Below, piece by piece: positions 24,022-34,695 of a DNA stretch of 64,000 bases (position 1 is the stretch's first letter; every line of letters starts with the position of its first letter). Below the pieces are notes generated by a model that ran no database searches, had not been told where the DNA came from, and saw nothing but the letters and a program-made list of their open reading frames with translations. This DNA is from Blasia pusilla (Eukaryota > Marchantiophyta > Marchantiopsida > Blasiales): NCBI GenBank assembly GCA_050084515.1, contig CM114271.1, forward strand, positions 10,230,001-10,294,000, read 5' to 3'. The translations under genes and the position numbers were made by a program.

Positions 24022-24408
24022 GTCAAGGTACTCTGCAAGTAAGGTCTTATATTGTGAATGTTCAGAAGTAGACAGATCTGTAGATAGACGTAAAGCCTTG
24101 GTGTTGGTGAAAAAGACTTCTTGGTAGTCCTTTTCCTACACCATCTTTTCAATAAACTGATATGTTGTGAGCCCAACTCGCTCTCCCCCTGGGGAGGGCC
24201 TACTCTACTCTAAGTGTAAGAACTCTTCATCTATCTCATAACATTCCAGATAGCAAATATAGGACGAGGACTCTATGTCGGCCGCCGAGCCCTGATCCGA
24301 AGTGTACCCTTGATCCCTAGCGGGTGTCTCACCTTGAGGAGGCCTTGACTTCCAAGACAACTTCACCTGCTTCTTGGGAGTACTGTATGGTGCTTGAAAG
24401 GTGAATCT
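24022..24408 (-). other. Protease-RT linker of family B copy 3
   Basis: An open but eroded stretch linking protease to RT, with stops. No separate gene is seen. Confidence 0.5.
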
Positions 24409-24855
24409 TCATCTTTTCCAATCCGTGTTGACTTGAGTCCCATAGACCCAAGGTCTTCCAATTAGTAGGGAGTAACTTTTGACAATCAACAGCTGGAGAA
24501 CAACGAAGTCCAATAAGAATAGCACTCCTCCTATCATGGTGGAGATCTGGGTAAGTTGCCCCAATGGTTGCTTTTGAGACTGGTTGGCAAAGCGTACGTA
24601 CTTATCTGTGGGCTCATACTTAGTGTAACCCAAAGCCTGAGCGGTTTGCTCTGTCATTATGTTGATCCCGCTTCCGGAATCAATAGGGACCTTCTTAATG
24701 GTATGCCCTTCAATTTCCACTTCCACCTCTGAGGCTCCAAGGTCTTCAACCTCTATGCAAAACATATCCACCATTTGGAGCTTCTTTGCTCGTATCTTCT
24801 TCTTGCGTCCCACTTTCCACTGTTGCAAAATCTTCCCATAAATGGGGTTATCCAT
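24409..24855 (-). pseudogene. Gypsy family B aspartic protease (copy 3)
   Basis: 148 aa open frame. It contains a retropepsin active site IDSGSGINIM (about residues 57-66) and a second conserved strand LLIGRPWVYG near the end. This enzyme cleaves the gag-pol polyprotein. It lies between gag and RT in the usual Gypsy order. The active-site DSG is intact in this copy. Confidence 0.88.
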
Positions 24856-25440
24856 GAGTAGCTATAATAGTGATATGTTTTCTAGATTGGCTGCCAAATC
24901 CTTCAGCAAGTCATATGCCTCCATCACTAGAGGGGAAGCAACCGAGGTCTCCACCCTTGGTTCTTCTTGCTTGGTTGAGGACTCTTTAGGTAAGGTTCCA
25001 CTTGTTCGCTCTTCATGGACTTGGTTGTGGACCTGCTCCTCCACCTCATGATGGCAATACTTTGGATGATTACGATCAAAAGTCGGGTCCATGTCACCTT
25101 TCAAAATTTCCTTCCCTGCTCGAAACATCTTGGCTGCCTTCTTCGTAGCCGGTTTACTTCGTGAAGACGACGACTCTTTGGTCTTTGCGCTTGTGGTCTT
25201 CTAGGTCTTCGACCGTGTCTCCACCGCAAAGACTTCATTGAGGATGTCTTCAGGCCAATCTGAGGACTCTTCATTGATCTTCCTCGCAAATCCCTCTTCC
25301 TTAATGGTCACCTTCTTGATCTTCTTTGGTGACGTGACATCTTCTACTCGTAGCGGATGCACATTAACATCATTCTTGGCTTCTGCCGATACGGGTGGAG
25401 TAGTTACATATTTGACCAAGAGCCTTGGTACTTGAGGCTC
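24856..25440 (-). pseudogene. Gag-protease linker of family B copy 3
   Basis: A charged, basic and acidic stretch (DVTSPKKIKKVTIKEEGFARK; PQAQRPKSRRLHEVNR in another frame) and NHPKYCHHEVEEQVHNQVHEE. Similar segments occur at 46.4-46.7 kb in another family B gag. Frames are broken. Confidence 0.6.
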
Positions 25441-26867
25441 TAGGCATTCCACCATAGTGTGTCATCCTTTCTTGCAATTTCCATAGAGGTGGTTCAACCC
25501 ACTAGTCTCTTTGGGTTTGGACAATTATTCGCCCAATGATCGGATGCCCTGCAATTATAGCAACAATTTCTCTTGGTAGGTGGGATGAACGCTGCTGGTC
25601 CCATCATTTGTCAAAGAGGCCTCTGCTCTCCATACTCGGGGGGCACATATATAGGGATGTAGCTTCAAGGAGCACCAGCCCCTAGAAATGCCAGGACCGC
25701 GTAGTATCCCTCCCACTGATCTGCTTCATACCATCCCTCCTCCATAGACGAGTCTTCTTGTAGCCGACGTAAATCTCGTTGGAGTGGGCACTCTTGCACT
25801 GTATGCCCTTGCATCCCACAGGAACTACACCATATGTTAGGCCACATAAGTCCCGGACTTCTTCTAAGATCCTTTTGAGCCGCTAGGTATACCTTCAATT
25901 CGGCCATTTGTTTCGTCAATTCACTGATGGTGGACTTCTCCCCATCCTTCTTGGTCTTGCAGGCGAGGCTCACTAATTTGTGGCTCCCCGACCTCATGCT
26001 CTTGTCCTTACTACCTTTCCCTGAGGAAGAAGATCATTTTGGGCGTCTTGCTTTCTTCTTGCCTTTGCCCTTGGAGTCTTCCTCGGACTCTGAGTCTTTG
26101 CTGGTACTGCCTGACAAGGTCTTTGAAGAGTTGGACAAAGACACAGACTCTTCGGACAAAGAACTAGTCCGCTTCCTTCGGTGTCTTTTCTTCCGTGTCC
26201 TCCTAGAGTTTTCCAAAGCCTCGTAGGATTTTGTAGAGGCAATGACAGCTGCTAATGAGTCCCTCTTCCCTCTAAAACAATAGCGATCCATCTCCTTGGA
26301 TAGACCCGACACACACCAATCCACCAAATGTGACAAAGTGGTGTGCTCCAGCTTGCCAACAAAGCTGCAAAATCTATGAGTGTACTCTCTCTAAGCCTCT
26401 TTCTTCCTCCTCTTGAGATCATGAAGCTTAGTAAGTAGGCAATCATCAAATTTTAGGTCCCAAAAGGCATGAAGGAACGCCTTAAGCAGGGCTTCCCAAG
26501 TTTCCATTTGTTCTGCTTCTATCTCCTCATACCACTAACTGGCACGCTTCTTTAAGAGTCCAAGAAAGACTCTAAGAAGATCCTTCTCCGATCTTTCTCC
26601 GTTCACTTTTGCTACATGGGTAAAATCCAGAATAAAGTTATCCGCATCATCTTGCTTGCTTCCAACACAGGTGGGGTACCTCAACAACGACTTGCATGAG
26701 TGCGCCATCGGTACTTTGTTGTCTTTGCTACTGAGAGGACTTCTGCCACCTGAGGGGGAAGGAAAGTCCCCTGTGGTACTGTAATCCTTCTCTCTGTCCG
26801 AGCTATTGTGGCCAGACGGATCCCCCTCCTCTTCTAGATCTGTCTTCGCAGGTGAATCAGGAGGCAT
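25441..26867 (-). pseudogene. Gypsy family B gag (copy 3)
   Basis: Gag forms the particle and packages RNA. Seen in order: a Ser/Pro-rich N-terminus; YPTCVGSKQDDADNFILDFTHVAKVNGE (start of the retrotransposon gag domain); EYTHRFCSFVGKLEHTTLSHLVDWCVSGLSKEMD; a Ser/Lys-rich basic stretch; and three zinc knuckles (CSSCGMQGHTVQEC, CYNCRASDHWANNC and, eroded, a third before 25440). Stops lie near 26535, 26395 and 26040, so it is a pseudogene. The same order occurs at 46.5-48.8 kb. Confidence 0.88.
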
Positions 26868-27304
26868 AGGCGACTTCTTCTTTTTCTGTCTTCGGGCAAG
26901 AGGCTTTGGTCGAAGAGGGGAACGATTCTTTGCAGGTGTCCCTAGTGGTTTCCACGCACATCGCTCTTCTCTTTCTCTTCTTTTTCTTTCAGTTCTCTGC
27001 TTACGCCTCTCAAGACTTCATTCTCGATCCATCCAAAACTCCCAAAGATGTCCTTGTTAAACGCCTCACCCAGCATGCAATGCTCCACTCTATGGATCTA
27101 AAGAATCTTTGGATGTGCTACTTATTTCCATGGTACCCTCTTCGCAGGACAATCCTCCACCAGTAGTACGTGTCCAACACCAATGCCAAGTGGGGGATCG
27201 GCGACTTGTTCTACTCCCATACCCCACTCTCTCGCTACCTCTCTTTGCTTGGGAGATCTAGTGATCCCCAGCAACATGCAAAAATTTCCTTTTCTACTTG
27301 CTTG
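26868..27304 (-). other. Family B leader with degenerate tRNA primer site
   Basis: A non-coding leader between the 5' LTR and gag. At about 27258-27280 the minus strand reads ttttgcatgttgctggggatc, a degraded form of the tRNA-Asp-type site seen at 48824-48841. Confidence 0.6.
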
Positions 27305-28504
27305 TGTTATATACAACTCAAGGAAAAAGGTACTCTTTTAATCGAAAAGTATTAAGTTTGTTCCCACTAGATCACTATTTCCTGAGTAAAGAGAGGTTTT
27401 ATAAGAAAAATCAAAAATAACTCCTTCTTCACTAAGTACTTAACTAACTTCAATAACTAAGTGTTCACTAGTACAAAAGATCAAATGGTTTTCTTTCCTC
27501 TTGGAAAAGACTCTTCTCAAGTGCAGATAAAGACTCTTGCGAATCTTTGATAACAAACTTCCAACAAAGACCTCAAAGAGACCTCAAGAAGATAGGGGCT
27601 CACCCTACTGTCAGAACTCAATGTGTCATGGCAGGTTACTTACTGTCTAACAACTTTCCTATGCTCTTCTTGATTATCTTCTGGAATCTTGAAACCAAAG
27701 ACTCAACTCTCATCCATACCGCAACCCAATAAGATTTGCATTCAACTCCACACATCACAAAGCATGAAAGAAGACACTTCTATTGTATCAAAGAGTGGAA
27801 AGAACTAGAAAGTATTACAAGCTTTTGAGGATACAAGACTCTTCTGCTTGGATCATCCCCTAAAGACCTCCTCACACAATCCACCAAAAGAACTAGGAAC
27901 TCAAGATACAAGGGAATGACCCCTTGTTCTTCTGCTTTATTCTTTAAATAATTTCTTACAATTCCTAGCTCTTCCTATTCTACTCTAGAGTTCTAACTAT
28001 CAATCCGCCGGTTCAGATCCTCCAACCCTTCACTTCCTTTAGGTTGGTTGGTTGCTCTGTCGATTCCTTTCCACTTCCTTCAGAACTGTTGCGCCTATTC
28101 ATTTCTAGCTTTCAAAACTGCCGCGATGGTTCATTCTTCATAGTCTTCGCGGTCTTCGCTGTCTTATCTTCGCGATTCTATCTTCGCAAAGACTCTTATC
28201 CTAATGCCCTTGCGAAGAGTCCTCCTCGCGACTTCCTTTCAATTCGCTTGCTTCAACATATTATTTCTCTTTCTATTCCTTTTCTTCATACAAATTTTTG
28301 CTTTGTGACGACTCTTTTCTTTCCTCTTCTTCTTTCTCTTCCTTCTTGGATTTCTTAATCTTCGCTCTTTGGTCTTCGGTCTTTGTTCTTTGTTCACAGT
28401 CTTTGCACAAAGACTCCTTTGGATCTTTTGCTGCAAAGAAGAAGTCTTTTACAGTCTTCACGACTATTCATACTGCGGCCTTCCCTGAGAAGTACCCTAA
28501 ACAT

Positions 28505-28541
28505 CAATTATTTTTCTCTCCTGACCAGAGAAAAATAATTG
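28505..28541. repeat. Perfect hairpin, 15-bp arms
   Basis: Arms caattatttttctct and agagaaaaataattg around a 7-base loop, next to the sequence unique to this LTR. Confidence 0.9.
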
Positions 28542-28615
28542 ACGTGGAGATATGAACATACCGCTCTTGAGTAGCCAGATCGATTTGAACCTTTGGTGGA
28601 GCCAATGACGGTGAT

Positions 28616-28704
28616 GAAAGGACAAGAGATAGGAAGAGATTAAGGACTATCTTGGAGGAGTGAGTCTTGTGTAAAAGCACGAAAAGAGTGGGAAAGAAGA
28701 AAGA
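28616..28704 (+). repeat. Inverted block within family B LTR
   Basis: On the plus strand this reads gaaaggacaagagatagg ... gggaaagaagaaag, the same orientation as in the plus-strand LTR at 4890-4985. The rest of this LTR is on the minus strand, so this block of about 89 bp has been inverted. Confidence 0.8.
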
Positions 28705-28869
28705 GTTTTGTCATTCCATGTTTCTACACGATTAGTGTAAAGAATACATCTTTGCTTCCAGTATTGAGTCTTGAGTCTTCACTCAATGAAGACTTCACTA
28801 CAATTCTACACCAAAATGGACTTCTTAATCAAAATTTCAAAAAGGTGGGCACTACAGTGCTCACTAGGG

Positions 28870-29740
28870 CAAGAACCATGCAATTTGTTATTTTTCATTA
28901 CTGATTTTTCATAGGTGAGAGTGGCACGCAGAATTGTTGCCCAATTTTCATTAGAGATTCAATATGGGGGTGGCTTGCTCCATGCTAGTGCTCTTGGGAG
29001 CACCGTGTAGCTCTATGGTTTCTGTTATGATAGGTTTTCAATTTTTATTGTGAGAAATCAGCACGGAAGCGTTGCAAAATTTTTGTAGGAGAAGAGACAT
29101 GGGGCTGCACAACAATCCTCGTTTTATTGGAAGGTTGAATGAAGAAAAAAATTTACTTGTGTTCTATATTTGGAAGCTATACACATTGTGGAAGAAATGG
29201 TGCATAATTTAAACATGTGAGGAAGAAGTTATGAGCATTTTTGTAGAGCTGCCATAGCGAACGTACGAAGAGCAAATTTTGAAATTCTTGGTAACTTCTT
29301 AGTTGAGATAGAAAAGTTTAAAAATATTTCATTATTTTGGAAAGAAAAAGTAAAACTTAGGATCTTGAGGTTAAAGTGAGTGGAAATTTTATTTAGTGGA
29401 TGTTGACTCAATATTTATGGGGCTTAGTGGAGTATAAGCCAAATGTGAATAATTTTAGCAGTTGATCCTTAGTTTAAGGAGTTAGTGGAGTGGGAAAAAA
29501 CAAAATACATTCAATTTTTGAGTAAGGTTAAAATAGATCTATCTTTATCCACATGAATGATATCGTAATTACTATTGAATTTCATCGTCCATTCAAGCCG
29601 TTCTTACTCCGTATGTTGGCCACCGTCGACGACGTTCTTCACCGTTGTTGATTGGACAGTGACCTTTTGGATTAATGGGGTCGGAGTTTTCTTTCCGCTC
29701 TACTATGCATAGTGTTTTGTAGCCGCCTGACAATCATCAG
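28870..29740 (+). repeat. Dispersed repeat R2, copy 2
   Basis: Shares ordered blocks with 8600-9420 (gagcaccgtgtagctctatgg, ggctgcacaacaatcc, cacattgtggaa, aatggtgcataattt, gtagccgcctgacaatcatca). No coding is seen. It runs directly into family C RNase H sequence at about 29741. Confidence 0.55.
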
Positions 29741-30013
29741 CTACTCAGATGGTTGATGGAGTCTGAAAAGCTTACACGGAAGCTTTCTAGATGGTCACTC
29801 TTATTGTAGGAGTACGATTTTCAGGTTGTCCATCGCCTAGGACATCTGAACTAGGATAAGGATGGGTTGAGCCGTAGCCCATGTACGAGCTTGAGCGATG
29901 CAGCTAGAGTGAGGTGGCATGGTGAGAGTGATGAGGATTGGTGTCGGGTTGGCACGCATCTGCCTATTTGTGTTTGTTGGCTATGTCTGGTCAGCAGGAG
30001 GCATTGTCGTGCC
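29741..30013 (+). pseudogene. Gypsy family C RNase H end (copy 4, left part)
   Basis: Reads HQLLRWLMESEKLTRKLSRWSLLL, then EYDFQVVHRLGHLN and DGLSRSP, and ARVRWHGESDEDW: the end of RNase H and the linker to integrase. The rest of this copy resumes at 39676, beyond the minus-strand element. Together they form one older plus-strand element split by the insertion. Confidence 0.88.
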
Positions 30014-30110
30014 AATCCACATCATCATACAACATACATTGCTGACATACCATACTCACATACATACATAACATAGACGAGAGCATCCACAAACACAAGT
30101 GTACCACAAC
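30014..30110 (-). repeat. Extra 97-bp LTR start outside the 3' LTR
   Basis: Nearly identical to 30488-30584, the first 97 bp of the complete LTR, and placed directly after that LTR's ...TTTCA end. Confidence 0.88.
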
Positions 30111-30583
30111 TGAAATCCGTGAAAGACCTATTGTCATAAAACATGTATATAATCACATACAATCGAGCCAAACCCACTCCACGATGGGAGAATCTAGGTC
30201 GAAGCTTGTAGGAAACACCATAGCCAAGAGCTCTACTCACTACCAAGGCTAACTCCCAACGCAACAGGCTCAACTCAAAGAACTAACTGTTCTTTGAGTG
30301 CACTCCACCTTATATCTTCCAACCTACGAGCGGGCCCTACTGGAAAAGTCACCCTCAACTGAGTAACCCCCAACCCTATGTATGAAATTGCATCTCTACC
30401 TAGACACTGCGGCCCTACATAAGGTATGGCCTCTACTAGCACACTATACTCTACGACATAATCCGTATGGTCATTACGGTGTCGATGAATCCACATCATC
30501 ATACAACATACATCGCTGACATACCATACTCACATACATACATGACATAGACGAGAGCATCCACAAACACAAGTGTACCACAA
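30111..30583 (-). repeat. Complete family C LTR (3' LTR), 473 bp
   Basis: On the minus strand it starts TGTGGTACAC right after a polypurine tract and ends ...CGGATTTCA, giving TG...CA ends. Its last 363 bp match 39313-39675 with very few differences. An internal hairpin (caaagaac/gttctttg) lies near 30275-30300. Confidence 0.85.
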
Positions 30584-30596
30584 CTCGCCCCCCTAA
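30584..30596 (-). promoter_or_regulatory. Family C polypurine tract
   Basis: The minus strand reads aggggggcgag next to the LTR start, which fixes the LTR boundary at about 30583. Confidence 0.8.
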
Positions 30597-30758
30597 CTGG
30601 CGGTTAGGTCCCTCTAACTCCCCAGGTAGCCCTATACATCTACTACATGCTATACACCTTCTTGGGTGCACGAATCAGAAGGCCGGGTGCCAGGTTGCCC
30701 CATCGTTAGTCGCACATCTGTAATCCATATCATGCAAATATCAAGTCATCTACCTCTC
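30597..30758 (-). other. Family C 3' untranslated region
   Basis: Non-coding, between the PHD stop and the polypurine tract. It shares gagttagagggacctaacc with 20400-20440. Confidence 0.6.
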
Positions 30759-31510
30759 CTAAGTACATCGAGGACAAACCCACCTTCCAGTAGGAACAAC
30801 ATCCATACGTGGAGTCAAACACATCATGTGCCAACACCTAGAACACCGATCACACACCAACATACGGGCTGAGTTACCAGCAGACCCACACAACATGCAC
30901 CTCAAGCTAGCTCGTATCATGGCTAAGCTTGGGTCAACAGTACCATCCACATTTGGAAGATGACATGGCGCACAATTACGCACATGGTCCTTCCAAACAA
31001 CTCCATCACGACCCTCCAACATGAGAACTCCATAAGCTAACACCTCGCGCATTCGTAAAATAGTGCGGCCTGCCGTCACATCCAACGTTGTCAGTGCAAT
31101 CTGCTGCAAATAGACGTAGTCCCCCACATGGAACCTACGAATCGATGGTCGATAACCTCCACCCTGAATGGTTGCATACCGCAATGTATCCCTATGTTGA
31201 GCAATGGCAAGATTCTCAAAGGCTGTTGGCATAACTCTCATCCATATCTCTCGGTCATCAAGGTTCACCACCTCACTAGACTCCCAACGAATTGCTACTG
31301 GCAAGTCTAGATCTCGGCTATATAACAGAAAATAAGGTGAGAAGGAAGCCAAGGATGCTTGGCGACTGAACCCATACCCCATGGCTTACCATGGCAACTG
31401 AATATCCCAGTCTCCAAGATGCCCCTTATGCAGGCCATACTTGCGCAATGCCCTCTTCACCGTCTGAACCACACGCTCAGCCAAACCATCCGCCTTTGGA
31501 TGATCTCAAG
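30759..31510 (-). pseudogene. Integrase C-terminus and PHD finger of family C
   Basis: A 207-aa open frame from 31382 preceded by AERVVQTVKRALRKYGLHKG. Seen: YGFSRQASLASFSPYFLLYSRDLDLP, GGGYRPSIRRFHVGDYVYLQQ, ILRMREVLAYGVLMLEGRDG, then the PHD finger (about 30900-30762): CMLC, MLVCDRCSRCWHMMC, and VPTGRWVCPRCT before the stop. All eight Cys/His ligands are intact. The family-typical role is recognition of histone H3 tails; here it could guide integration, which is inference. Confidence 0.9.
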
Positions 31511-31517
31511 ACGTGGT

Positions 31518-31870
31518 CTAATGATCAATCAACTCCTTGTCACACAAGACGTGAAACTCACCCTGAAAATCTGTACCCTTGTCGGTCAGCACTTCAGCTG
31601 GTGCACCAAAATGACTAAGCACTCTATCAAGAAACGCATACGCCGTTCCCTCACTTGCCTTATCAGGTAATGCCACCAACTCATTCCACTTGGAGAAGTG
31701 CTCCACCATCACCAAACATATCAATGATGTCGTACAGTCAACGGTAACGGTCTCGCAAAGTCCACACTCCAAAGGTAACCCAAACCCATAATAGGCAAGG
31801 GGTGTAATTGTGGTGTAGGGGCATTGAATGATACCCTCACCCGATCACAAACCATACAACATGACACCAA
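31518..31870 (-). pseudogene. Integrase catalytic core of family C
   Basis: Seen: VMVEHFSKWNELVALPDKASEG, VLSHFGAPAEVLTDKGTDFQGEF (TDxG, second Asp of the DDE triad). The region of the first Asp, around 31770-31800, reads GLPLECGLCETVTVD in place of a WSLDFVGPLP-type stretch, so this part is rearranged or eroded. It is in a different frame from the zinc-finger part at 31880-32428. Confidence 0.85.
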
Positions 31871-31879
31871 CTGCTGCAC

Positions 31880-32428
31880 CTAAGTATGCATGCCACGCCA
31901 CCAATACTGACCAAGGAGTAAGCTATACGTACGCTTTACCCCAAAATGTCCCAACTCCTCATGGGCATGTCGCACAATGCGCTCTCTCTGAGCCAAATGC
32001 GGCACTACTCGTACTCTACCATCCTCCCACACACGGAGAATATGTGTTCCCTCCAATCGATACCTCTTAGCACGTTGAAGAACACGATCTCGCTCCTTGG
32101 CACTCACTATGCCTGGCACCCTACTGGTCCATAGGAACTCCAACACCAACGCATCATCATGAATATCACGCTGATCCGTACCGCCACCTCCAACCTTAGG
32201 ATCTGAAGGCTGGCCATCTACCCTCTGACTAGAGTAAGATATCATGTGGTCCTCCATACTAGAGTCCACCCCTAACCAACATAAAAAGGCGGATGCATGC
32301 CAACTTGGCACCATCTCCTCATCAACCTCGCCATGCCATCTAGCCCCAGTTGTATCCTCTTGGCTAGTACATAGGTTCCTACTCAACCCATGAGCATCAA
32401 GGTTGGTTACTCTAGGTCTATGTACCAC
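31880..32428 (-). pseudogene. Linker and integrase zinc finger of family C
   Basis: 182-aa open frame. It has a DAHGLSRN segment (end of RNase H linker), an acidic spacer, DIHDDALVLEFLW, RYRLEGTHILRVWEDGRVRVVPHLAQRERIV, then RHAHEELGHFGVKRTYSLLLGQYWW, the His half of the HHCC finger. It is in the same frame as RNase H at 32459-32782. Confidence 0.85.
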
Positions 32429-32458
32429 CTGGAAGTCATACTCATGTAAGATAAGAGC

Positions 32459-32782
32459 CTACCGTGCAAGCTTCCCTGTAAGCTTGTCAGACTCCATTAA
32501 CCACTTGAGCAGCTGGTGATCAGGAACAAGGGTAAACTGTGTGCCAAACAAGTAGCACCTAAAGTGTGCCATAGCCCACACTACTGCCAAGCACTCTCCC
32601 TCATATGAACTATAGCGTGACTCTGCTGCATTATTCGAATGACTTGCATAGGCCACCACAAACTCCATGTGCTCATCATCATGTTGTGTCAACACCGCTC
32701 CAAGTCCCAACCTACTCCAATCAGTATGTAACTGAAATGGGCGCCCTCTGATAGGTCTCCTCAAGATAGGCGCCGCCACCAA
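32459..32782 (-). pseudogene. RNase H of family C
   Basis: 107 aa open. Seen: PILRRPIRGRPFQLHTDWSR (first catalytic Asp in HTD), GLGAVLTQHD, YSSYEGECLAVVWAM (catalytic Glu) and DHQLLKWLMESDKL. It is continuous in frame with the RT part upstream. Confidence 0.9.
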
Positions 32783-33816
32783 CTAGGCCTTAAGCTCCAT
32801 AAAAGCTCTCTCCTGATCATCTCCCCAGTGCCACTCTTGATCTGATTTCAGCAATTGGTTTAAAGGCTTTGCCATAGCACTAAATCCCTTCACATACATC
32901 CGATAGTAGTTCGCCAATCCCATGAATGCTCGAACTCTACTCACATCTACCGGACACGGAATAAGTGTAATAGCCTCCACCTTTGCTTGCTGAACTCCCA
33001 AACCACCTGGATAGATCACATGACCCAAGTACTCAACATCCTCATGGAAGAACTTACACTTTCCTGGATGCAAACGTAGACCATGAGCTTTCAACCGCTC
33101 AAACACCATCTGCAAATGTATCTGATGCGCCTCCACCGTGTTACAGAATACCAAAATATCATCAATGTAACACCAAACAAAATCCAACCCTGCTAGGATC
33201 CTGTCCATCACTCTCTGAAACTCGGCAAGTGCATTCTTCAACCCAAAGGGTAAGAATTTCCACTGGTACAAACAATCCTTGCTATGAGAGTTGACACCCC
33301 AAAATGTTGTTTTGGCCTTGTCACTCTCATGAATCGGCAATTGATGGTATCTCGCCGAAGATCCAAAATCTGAAAATCTTTGCCTGTCCCACCACATCAA
33401 AGATCTCCTCGGTGTAGGCATGGCATACCTATCGCCTTGGTTTGCCGATTGATAGGACGGTAATCTCCACACATCCGCCTATCCGTGTAGTTGCCATGCA
33501 TATCCTTTTTAGCGTGATGACATGTGGTCGATGCATACTCTCCATGTGACAACTCCACTAATCCAGCCTCCAAAAGGTCCAACGTCCTACTCTGAATCAG
33601 GTCCCTCTCCATATCACTATATCGGTAGGGACGACGGAAGATTGGCGTATCACTAGCCAAATCAATCCGTATACCGGGTCCAACCAGAGCACCCAACTCC
33701 TTCATGCTGAAGGCAAAACAACTCCTATAAGCATGTAGGAACTGTGTCAAGCATCGTTTCTCACCTCCCGTAAGCTTGGGCCCAAGTAATGGCTCCCAAG
33801 TCTCCTCCACTAGCAC
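32783..33816 (-). pseudogene. Reverse transcriptase of family C
   Basis: Two overlapping frames with a shift near 33430. N-terminal part: LVGPGIRIDLASDTPIFRRPYRYSDMER, LEAGLVELSHGEYASTTCHHAKKD, CGDYRPINRQT. Second part: QLPIHESDKAKTTFWG, FLPFGLKNALAEFQRVMDRIL, the catalytic CYIDDILVF, GKCKFFHEDVEYLGHVIYPGG and RAFMGLANYYRMYVKGF. The YIDD box is intact. The N-terminal part is in frame with the methyltransferase C-terminus upstream. Confidence 0.92.
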
Positions 33817-33846
33817 ACTAGAGGAGAGGGCGATGCCATTGGTCTT

Positions 33847-34695
33847 TCATAACCCCTCACAAGATGGTACACCCTTAGCTACACCATCATCTGAGCAAAT
33901 AACTCCTCCACCAGCATGAGCAACCAAATCCACATGCCCAGCCATCACATCCCATTTATTCCAAGGATACAAAATCCTACTCTCCTCGCCCCCAGCCGAT
34001 GCCTCTACCGTCCCGGTAGCCATCAAGCTCATTACAAGGGGTGGAAGACCCACAGACATAGTCCGAAGTCGACGCTGCTCGGCCATACCAAGACTCAAAA
34101 TCCAAGTCAAACAATTCAGATCCATGGCCTGACCCAACACATGACGTCGTGAAGCCTCATAAATGGAAGCAACCGCTATCACACCACTAGCAAATCCCAT
34201 CCCATGCTCACTCTCATCAGCGTTAGGCTCCACCAACTGTCGCACATGAGAATCCCATACAAGCCCGGGACCACCTTCCCTGTAGGCATGTGACGAGGGA
34301 AAACTCACCAATGTGGGTAGTGCCATCCTAGGCTAGCCCACACGGTTCACCACTGCCATGAGTGACCGATCAATAACCCTCACCACTTGAGAAAGTCGCC
34401 CAGTATCCAAGATACTATCCACTGTAAGGCAAGGATCCCGCTGCACTACATCATATGCTCGACGTAGAACCTCCCTAGGCAACAAGTTTGTCTACCACAA
34501 GCATGGATGATGTGCACGCGAGCCAACTCGCGCTGCATCCAACAACACCATTGGTCCAATCCAAGACCGCACCTCATGAACACTTGCCATCATTTGGGTC
34601 CGAGTGTCACCCAACAATGGAACATTCTCCAGAATGTAAGCTAGAGCATGTGCCTCATGAACCTGAAGATGTCGTAACATCGTAACATCTCCCAA
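33847..34695 (-). pseudogene. C5-cytosine methyltransferase, motifs VI-X
   Basis: Seen in order: YILENVPLLG, whose ENV (residues 23-25 of the frame from 34695) is the motif VI catalytic-loop triplet; a DAARVGSRAHHPCLW stretch resembling motif VIII of DNMT3-type enzymes; a TAG at 34492-34494 where copy 2 has the second Trp of CLWWTNL; a TAG at 34333-34335; PTLVSFPSSHAY; VEPNADESEHGMGFASG (motif IX region); and RRHVLGQAMDLNCLTWIL (motif X). Motif I to X spans about 310 codons, the size of a minimal catalytic domain. It lies directly before RT and in its frame. Confidence 0.87.

Larger units (their letters stand above)
27305..28856 (-). repeat. Gypsy family B 5' LTR (copy 3)
   Basis: About 1.55 kb, minus strand, starting TGTAGTGCCC at the right end and matching 4739-6169. 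It differs by an inverted block (28616-28704) and about 70 bp of sequence not in the other LTR (28545-28615), including part of a hairpin. Confidence 0.82.
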
